Origin: Lathyrus oleraceus
Lineage: Eukaryota; Streptophyta; Magnoliopsida; Fabales; Fabaceae
Assembly: GCF_024323335.1 (NCBI RefSeq)
Contig: NC_066581.1
Location: 433,832,136-433,896,135 of the forward strand
Length of the DNA: 64,000 nucleotides
Direction of reading: 5' to 3'
Of the stretch, positions 57,830 to 64,000 are shown in pieces (positions within the stretch are counted from its first letter, which is position 1; the number at the start of each line of letters is the position of its first letter). Position numbers and translations under genes: made by a program. The notes under the pieces were generated by a model. That model was given only the letters and a program-made list of their open reading frames with translations, was not told the DNA's origin and made no database searches.

Positions 57830-59631
57830 TGCCGCAACCTGAAAAATACAGTGCGCGAAAAAACAACCGGCGAAAGAAAATGACAGAAGAGTCGCCAACG
57901 TGCGTTATTCATCCCAAAGGAGGGAAAGGAAACACTCGAAGTAAAACTGAAAAAGGAAAGGACAAGACGGGGTCTCGCAACCAAATCATGGGTTCGGGAG
58001 TCGGTTATGCGAAGGGAAGGTATTAGCACCCGTACGCATCCGTAGTACTCTACGGGATCCACTTGTGTAGTTCTTGTCTAAAGGGTGTCGGTTTATCTAA
58101 TGTGTTATTTACTAAAAAAAAGGGGGTTAAATGAAAATGACTCGCGCGGATGTCGCATCCACTACATACGTATCTCATCTGAATATGAGAATCAGAGTCT
58201 TCGTAGCTCGGCTGACCTATGGGTTGGGGGGATGTGTGCTCGCTAAGACATCGCGTCTTATGCCTACGTATCTCATCTTGCCTGAGAATCAGAGCAAAAC
58301 GTAGTTCGGCTAACTATGGGGTTATGGATTAGGTTTTGGACGAACCACGTCACTACGCAATCTACCGGATGCTCGACCTTTGGAGACTTACTCGCCTGTA
58401 GTAGAAGGAGTTAACATGTTGCTTTGGGTTTTAGGGTTTGGGATGCTCAAGGGCAAAAAGGCAGTCCTTGACGAAGGAATCGCGCTACCTGCAGGGATAC
58501 GAACACATACAAAACAAACATGTATAAAGTAAATGTGCCAACAAGGGGCTCAGAAGTAAATAAACAAAAGAAAACAAATGCCTCCTATCGAGGTCTTCCA
58601 GCTAAGAAAGCGATAAAATGCGGAAAAGAGGTAAAAGTACCGCACGGATAAAGATCCGAAGTAACAGCAATTAAAGGAGTAAGAAACCCAGGGATCTCCC
58701 AAGCTAATGCCATCAAAGAAAGGTGAGTCACTACAGGTAATCGGAATGAAACCTCCATGGGGTATCCCACAAATAAAGTGGAAAACCACGCAAGTTATCC
58801 CTGCAAAAGTCATGTAAGCCCTCACAAAAACTCAACAAACAGGTTAGAGACAAAAAAAATAGGGTAATGAAGGGTTGCCCCCAAATCAAAATGTAACCAC
58901 ATGAATCATGCTCTTTTAATTCACAAAAAAGCTCACAAAAAGCAACCAAGGGTAGGAGGCCTAAACCTCTTGTCAAACACATGCATCAAAAGGGTATCAA
59001 ATTCACCCATAATACCTCATACATTTAGAGCATTCAAATTAAAGGCATAAAGATGATGGATATAGGGCAAACCTGATTGGAGAACTTGATTGAAATTGAG
59101 TTGCACCCGTGAGGTTTACAAAACAACGTTTAGGGTTTGTGTGAGGCAAATGTGATTCTGCGCAGTTGAGTTCCCTTTAGGTTTTGGAGGCTGCACTGAA
59201 CTTTGTTAGCTCTTCTCTCACTATCTTTTTCCTCAGGGTTTTGTTCCAAGGAAACCTCAGAGTATTTTTGCTTCTCCCCCTTTTTCTCAAGTGAAGCCTT
59301 GGTATTTATAGACTGAATTTCATGGTTTTGTGGGCTCAAATGAGAGAGACTCAAGTCCAAAAATTTTCTAATATATTTTATTTATTTTTTTATTATTATT
59401 TTTATTTATTTATTTATTTATTTATTTATTGTAAAAAATTATTATTATTATTTTTATTTATTTATTTATTTTCGTTTTTTTTTGTTTTTATTTTCGTTTT
59501 TGTTTTTTTTGTTTTTTTTTTTCGTTTTTTTTTTAAAGTTTCTTGGATCTAATTCTGATTGACATGATGAAATGCAATATGAAATGCTAAATGAATGCAT
59601 GAATGAGGAGGGCAAATTTTGGGGTGTTACA
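57830..59631 (-). repeat. Element F 3' LTR (1802 bp)
   Basis: On the minus strand it starts TGTAACACCCCAAAATTTGC at 59631 and ends ...GGTTGCGGCA at 57830. A purine-rich tract precedes it and the Ogre E sequence (57829 and leftwards) follows. Minus-strand TATA-like TATAAATACC is at 59301-59310. There is no similarity to the Ogre LTRs beyond the termini. Confidence 0.85.
59376..59535. repeat. Low-complexity TTTA/T-rich tract in F LTR
   Basis: Run of TTTA and TTA units and poly-T interspersed with CGTTTTT, within U3 of the F LTR. It accounts for the apparent open frame across this stretch. Confidence 0.9.
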
Positions 59632-59794
59632 GCTGCCCTTATTCAATCATCAGCTAACCCGAGTAGGATCAAAGCGAACAGCTTATCAGACAAACGGGGT
59701 GAGCTGTGATTGAATACCAAAGACAGACCGAAAATTTGCGCTCCGAGAACACCACAAAAACGCGGAAATACACCGCGCTGTTTATTTTTCTTCC

Positions 59795-60115
59795 GATCCT
59801 CTGGCTGGATCTGAATCAGTCTTCTGGCTTAATCTAGAGTTTCGATCCTCTGACTGAACCTATACTCAATTTAGTCCTCTGGTTGGATATTAATTTTGAT
59901 CCTCGGGCTGGATACGATTTTGATCTTCTGGCTAGATCTTCTTCGATCTTCTGGCTAGATCTCCTTCGTTTCGATTCTCTGGCTGAATCTACTTCGATCT
60001 TCTGGCTAGATCTGAATTGTTGCGATTTTCGATCTTCTGGCTAGATCTTCTTTGTTTCGATTCTCTGGCTGAATCTACTTCGATCTTCTGGCTAGATCTG
60101 GATTGTTTTGATGAT
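59795..60115 (-). repeat. F 3' UTR array 1 (CTTCTGGCTAGATCT units)
   Basis: At least ten short units with core TTCGATCTTCTGGCTAGATC or TCGATTCTCTGGCTGAATCT, spaced about 25-30 bp. A higher-order duplication of roughly 75 bp is evident between 59960 and 60110. Confidence 0.85.
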
Positions 60116-60334
60116 AAATTCCCATCATTAGGATCCCGCATCTGAGGCATACGCTGGTTGACCCTCTTTTGAAATCTACACCCAACCTTCATATTAGATA
60201 TGCAACTTCGAGAATATTCCACTTTTGGGCTTCGTACATATTCTTCGGGCTAGAACATGTTGTAACGACTCCTCAATTAGACTTGGGCTTGCTGGGGAAA
60301 TAAAGCTTGTAGGCGACTTCATTGGGGAATCTTC

Positions 60335-60690
60335 AAATTGAGCCTTAGGCTGGCTTACTGGAACACGATTCTCAGGCTGAATCTTCGAAATGACCCTCAG
60401 GCTGGATCACTGGAACACGATTCTCAGGCTGAATCTTTGAAATGACCCTCAGGCGGGATCACTGGAACACGATTCTCAGGCTGAATCTTCGAAATGGACC
60501 CTCAGGCTGGATCACTGGAACACGATTCTCAGGCTGAATCTTCAAAATGAACCTCAGGCCGGATCACTGGAACACGATTCTCAGGCTGAATCTTCAAAAT
60601 GACCCTCAGGCTGGATCACTGGAACCTGATTCTCAGGCTGAATCTTCAAAACGACCCTCAGGATGGACCACTCACGCTTGATCCTCTGGA
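60335..60690 (-). repeat. F 3' UTR array 2 (52-bp tandem repeat)
   Basis: GACCCTCAGGCTGGATCACT followed by GGAACACGATTCTCAGGCTG; unit starts at 60392, 60444, 60497, 60549, 60601 and 60653 give a 52-bp period (one unit 53). About six to seven copies with few differences, so it amplified recently relative to the rest of F. Confidence 0.93.
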
Positions 60691-61074
60691 TGAATCTCAT
60701 GACCTTGGTAGTAAAGTAATTCTTCAGTTTGCTTGGAAGAACCTGTTTATCAGCTTATGTGTATGCTTGATAGGATATGCATGCAAATGCAAATGTATGC
60801 ATGGTGTAAAAAGAAATCTGCTTGGGGAAGCAAACTCCGGTAGGGAACAGATCGTTGTATCAATCCTTGAATGCTCTGTGGGGAAAACACTTCTTGGGGA
60901 AATGTCGTAGGAAACGGCCTTTGCTGGGGATATGAACTTGCTAATCGCCCTCAAGCTGGGGATTAATAAAATCTGTTAAAAATAATCTGCTGGGGAATGA
61001 GATGAACACTGGGAACGCCACCCTCTCATCTGTTGGTTATGCAACCACTCCGTTGTTGCTAGGAAGATACAGTC

Positions 61075-61165
61075 TGACACTGTCAACTCCACTGGGGATA
61101 TATAGTCTGGATACTGTCAACTCTACTGGGGATAGACAGTCTGGATACTGTCAACTCTGTTGGGG
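61075..61165 (-). repeat. F 3' UTR array 3 (34-bp unit)
   Basis: TGTCAACTC occurs at 61081, 61115 and 61149 with ACTGGGGATA and AGTCTGGATA between; three units of 34 bp. Confidence 0.8.
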
Positions 61166-61959
61166 AACATGCTCTGCTGAGGAGAGACTTTGTCAACCGC
61201 TTGGGGATGAGGATTCATGACTTGGCATCCGGTTCCTGTGACCTGCAACCAAAAATACACGTATGCCTCTGGGGAATTACTCGGTTTGAATTCACCGTTC
61301 GGGATTAAGCACATTCAAAGCAATTTTAAATGTTTTCCTGTGCAAATCATCTACAAAAGCCACCATTATGTTCATATGCAATATGTTTTATCAAAAATTC
61401 GGACATTTTTGCAAACAAACTGATAAATGAAAAATAAAGAGGCTCTTTAACTGAATTATTCGACTCTTACTGGGGAGAAAATTTGTGCCAGGAATAGGCG
61501 AGAGTATCAGGAAGCTGATCCCTGAAAAGAGGTGATCACTATAAAAAGAGAACTATCCTAATGGCAATGGGGATACGGGGTCCCACTGAGTTTCGACTCT
61601 GCTATGACTCGTATGTCCTCAAGACGCTCTGCTCATCTTGCTTTCTGAAGTGGATGATTAGTCGATCTTTAACCTTCAAAGATTGTTGGATTGAATGAAA
61701 CGGTGATATAACACTGATGAACTCAGATCACAGTCATTCGCTTAGTCCCTAACTTTTGCCTGGATCGCCCCCTTTTCGGGTTTTCAATCCATCGGGATAC
61801 CCATTTTTGCCTGAGCCGCCCTTTTGGGTTTTCGACTCACCGGGTGTACTCTTTTTTTATATCCCTAATTTTTGCCCGAACCTCTTTATTCTCTTTTTTT
61901 TTTGGTTCGTCGGGATGCCCTTTTTTTGCCTTGACTATTCTTTTTATCGTCCAGCGGGT
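61166..61959 (-). other. F 3' UTR, pol-proximal part
   Basis: Non-coding. Contains repeated CTGGGGA motifs and, next to pol (61741-61900 on the plus strand), three degenerate units such as GCCTGGATCGCCCCCTTTTC. In sense orientation these are GAAAACCCGAAAAGGG units like those following pol in Ogre C (33102-33190). Confidence 0.7.
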
Positions 61960-62415
61960 CTATTTTATGCGAAGTAATTTTTTTTTAACTGCGTCTGAGT
62001 TAATAGGGGACGGGAATCCTTTGCCATCCATGGCTTTTAGCATCAAAACTCCGCCATAGAAAATCCTTTTAACCACGTACGGACCCTCATAGTTCGGTGT
62101 CCATTTGCCCCTGTGATCTGTGTTGGGAGGAAGAAATATTTTGAGTACCAATTCACCGACTTGATACCCCCGAGGGCGCACTTTCTGACCAAATGCTTTC
62201 TTCATTCGTCTCTGACCGAGATACGTCAATTTTGGGTACGTAGTTCCAGCATAGCACCATTTCCCGTTGGTTTGATTGATGACCAAAGCTGAATCCCCGT
62301 ATACATCCAGGGTTTTAATCTGTATATTGACGGCTTCCTCAAGTCTTAGGATACAAGCTTCGTATTCGGCTTCATTGTTGGTGCAGGGAAAAGTTATTCT
62401 GGCACCAAATGGCAT
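61960..62415 (-). pseudogene. F RNase H joined to integrase C-terminus
   Basis: Open frame of 151 codons. Residues 1-50 are the RNase H part (CTNNEAEYEACILRLEEAV, then DVYGDSALVINQ). Near residue 52 the homology jumps to the integrase C-terminus (RRMKKAFGQKVRPRGYQVGE, GKWTPNYEGPYVVKRIF). The rest of RNase H, the integrase zinc module and the D,D35E core are missing, about 1 kb relative to Ogre C. The join keeps the frame. The start ATG at 62415 is internal to the ancestral pol. Function is unlikely, since neither catalytic unit is complete. Confidence 0.85.
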
Positions 62416-63060
62416 ATGAACCCCCTTCCGGTGTGATCAACACTATACCAACTCCGCGACCATTGACGTGGACCGCCCCATCAAACATCATAATCCATTT
62501 GGATTCAGGGTCAGGCCCCTCCTCCGGGAGTGGTTCCTCTCAATCTTTCGATTTGAGAAACATGATGTCCTCATCAGGAAAGTCAAACCTCATTGGTTGG
62601 TAATCATCAATCGGTTTCTCTGCAAGATAGTCTGACAAGACACTTCCCTTGATGGCTTTTTGTGAAGTGTATTGGATGTCATACTCTGTCAGTATCATTT
62701 GCCACCTAGTAACCTTTCTGGTAAGTGATGGCTTTTCAAAAATATACTTGACTGGATCCATTTTTGATATCAGTAGAGTCGTGTGAGTCAACATATACTG
62801 TCTTAGTCAGCGAGCAGCCCATGCCAAAGCGCGGCAAGTTTTCTCGAGCAATGAGTATCTTTGTTCACAGTCGGTAAACTTTTGCTAAGGTAGTATATTG
62901 CATGCTCTTTTCGACCTGACTTGTCATGCTGACCGCACACAACCCATTGACCTTTCTAACACAGTCAAGTACATGATCAACGGTCTTTCCTCTCGGCCTG
63001 TAGACTGGCCCCGATCTTGATCTCTTTCTTGTCGTCTTCGGTACCAATGTTGACGGTCTC
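62416..63060 (-). pseudogene. F RT end and RNase H start, RT core deleted
   Basis: After the pre-RT linker (motif EDDKKEIKIGA, near 63010) the sequence jumps to the RT connection/RNase H entry (LIMYLTVLE, with stops and frame changes), then KYIFEKPSLTRKVTRWQMIL and KAIKGSVLSDYLAEKPIDDY (62794-62540). The RT fingers and palm, including the YVDD box, are absent. Stops interrupt the remainder up to the RNase H ORF at 62415. Confidence 0.8.
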
Positions 63061-63240
63061 AATCACCTCTTGATAAGGTGTAATAGCTCGGTCCTCCTGT
63101 TTCAACAATCTGGCTAACCCTTCAGGCAATTCACAATCTTCCTCAACCACTTCTTCGGCTTAATAGATAGGATTGTCGAAGTCATACTTGGCCATAACAG
63201 TGTCGTTAGCAGTGAGATCCGAGTGGTCGGCTCTGCATGA
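63061..63240 (-). pseudogene. F pre-RT linker
   Basis: Acidic linker just before RT (MAKYDFDNPIY, a stop, then EEDCELPEGLARLL); corresponds to the segment after the intron in Ogre (41740-41880 in A). One stop within it. Confidence 0.65.
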
Positions 63241-63509
63241 TGGAGGATCATGCTTTACCTTAGAATGAGAGATTTTTTTTTTTTGAAAGAAAGGAAAAAC
63301 GAAAAAAGAAACATTGCCATTTTTTTTGTAAAAAGTAAAAAAAACTGAAAGAAAGAGAACACAAAATTGTTTGCAAAAGCCGTCCTTTATTGATGATAAA
63401 AAATAACTGCGAAATGTAACTAAATGGATGGCCCTACAAATGAGCCGTTACACCTTGGGCAAAGTGTAAGACTTTATTATGCATGTAATAAAGGAAAACA
63501 ATAAAAATC
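63241..63509 (-). other. F AT-rich spacer at the pol intron position
   Basis: Stop-rich, A/T-homopolymer-rich stretch located between protease linker and RT, where Ogre A and C have their intron. A pyrimidine-rich CTTTCTTTCAG on the minus strand (about 63343-63353) is a candidate acceptor; no donor was fixed. An intron is likely by position but not demonstrated. Confidence 0.5.
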
Positions 63510-64000
63510 ACTCTTTCAGCAGAATAACCCGGACGGTTTTTTCAGACGACCAATTGTCGAGCTTTTCTCCCGGGACACACGGGCGAATCCAGCTATCTAA
63601 GTCACAGTCGCTGTCAGCCTTGTCTTCATCTGCAGCATTGACGATGTCGGGGGAAACCAAACCCCCGCTGGAGAGAGTACCAGTTTAATTCTTCTGAGAT
63701 CCCGGAGCATACCCCAATCCAAACTTGTCTTCTTTGATGACTGGCTCCACAAATTTGCCCCAGCCTTGGGCATTACCAGCTTTAACCACTTCGACAGCTT
63801 GCTTGTATGAAGAGATAGAAGTCCCGACCTTCTCAAACTCAGGTGAAAAGACAGCTTCGGGCGCGACCTTGTTGATGTTTGTAGTTTCGAAGCCCTGACA
63901 CAGCATCTCATGCATCTCGCCATCCATCTCCACATACTTAAATGTAGACAGGTGGCTAACAAAAATATCCTCTTCACCACATACAGTGACGATCTGACCT
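63510..64000 (-). pseudogene. F protease-to-RT linker (partial at window edge)
   Basis: Reads leftwards from the edge: DIFVSHLSTFKYVEMDG, then GTSISSYKQAVEVVKAGNAQ and WGKFVEPVIKEDKFGLGYAP (63933-63685). This matches the post-protease linker of Ogre (MSSLKDAQK.IETGN.DQWGR in A). A stop at 63685 and a frame change are followed by a further acidic coding-like stretch ending near 63510. The protease itself lies beyond the right edge. Confidence 0.75.

Larger units (their letters stand above)
57830..64000 (-). mobile_element. Tat-type Ty3-gypsy element F (3' part, internally deleted)
   Basis: Minus-strand element running off the right edge. Reading leftwards: protease linker, pre-RT linker, RT remnant, RNase H fused to integrase C-terminus, long repeat-rich 3' UTR, purine-rich AATAAGGGCAGC, and a 1.8-kb 3' LTR. 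Its proteins are related to but distinct from the Ogre proteins in this window. It is inserted into Ogre LTR E. Confidence 0.85.

Noticed and set aside
58130..58560. Repeated TACGTATCTCATCT motifs in the F LTR as a possible regulatory array
   Set aside because: Only two imperfect copies (about 58168 and 58264), consistent with a local LTR duplication; no evidence for function.
59322..59552. Phe/Tyr/Leu-rich 'membrane protein' open stretch
   Set aside because: Translation of a T-rich microsatellite in the F LTR.
60335..60690. CRISPR-like array because of regular 52-bp spacing
   Set aside because: Units are tandem without unique spacers and the context is a plant retrotransposon 3' UTR.
1..64000. 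Host tRNA, rRNA, or other single-copy genes
   Set aside because: I scanned for tRNA box B-like motifs and for multi-exon coding signatures outside element proteins and saw none that hold up.

Overview
The window looks like intergenic DNA of a large legume genome, most likely tribe Fabeae (pea, vetch, faba bean). This is inferred from very large Ogre/Tat-type Ty3-gypsy retrotransposons with about 4.6-4.75 kb LTRs, a tRNA-Arg-like primer binding site, an extra ORF before gag and an intron in pol, plus a SIRE/Maximus-type Ty1-copia element. I found no ordinary host gene, tRNA, rRNA or CRISPR array. Almost every base can be assigned to a transposable element, and almost every coding region is broken.

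Layout. A host element, Ogre A (+ strand), survives as three pieces: gag/pro linker 8398-8762, pro-intron-RT 40311-42484, and 3' UTR plus the start of the 3' LTR at about 48716-51369. Ogre B (- strand, 1-8397, continuing left of the window) and Ogre C (+ strand, 8763-40310) are inserted in A, leaving a 365-bp sliver of A between two head-to-head LTRs. A complete 10.06-kb copia element (22537-32596) is inserted in C's integrase, with a perfect 5-bp target duplication. An unclassified LTR-like insertion fills 42485 to about 48715 of A. The 3' LTR of A is cut by an Ogre D LTR (+, from 51370). D is cut by an inverted Ogre E LTR (-, 54654-57829). E is cut by a different Tat-type element F (-, 57830 to the right edge).

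Ogre elements are organised as LTR, tRNA-Arg PBS, ORF1 (unknown function plus coiled coil), gag, protease, intron, RT, RNase H, integrase, repeat-rich 3' UTR, polypurine tract and LTR. Ogre C keeps that order but carries many stops and frameshifts and a changed protease active site. Ogre A is better preserved in pro-RT. F is an internally deleted derivative in which RNase H is joined to the integrase C-terminus. The copia element is the youngest insertion visible: its LTRs differ at about 20 sites plus one 36-bp deletion by my hand count. Its pol is nearly intact, but its gag/pro junction is out of frame, there is one stop between protease and integrase, and its env-like ORF has two internal stops.

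The most notable structural points are two multi-kilobase LTR inverted repeats, the splice sites of the Ogre intron visible in two copies, tandem-repeat arrays inside the 3' UTRs of three elements, and the F deletion derivative.
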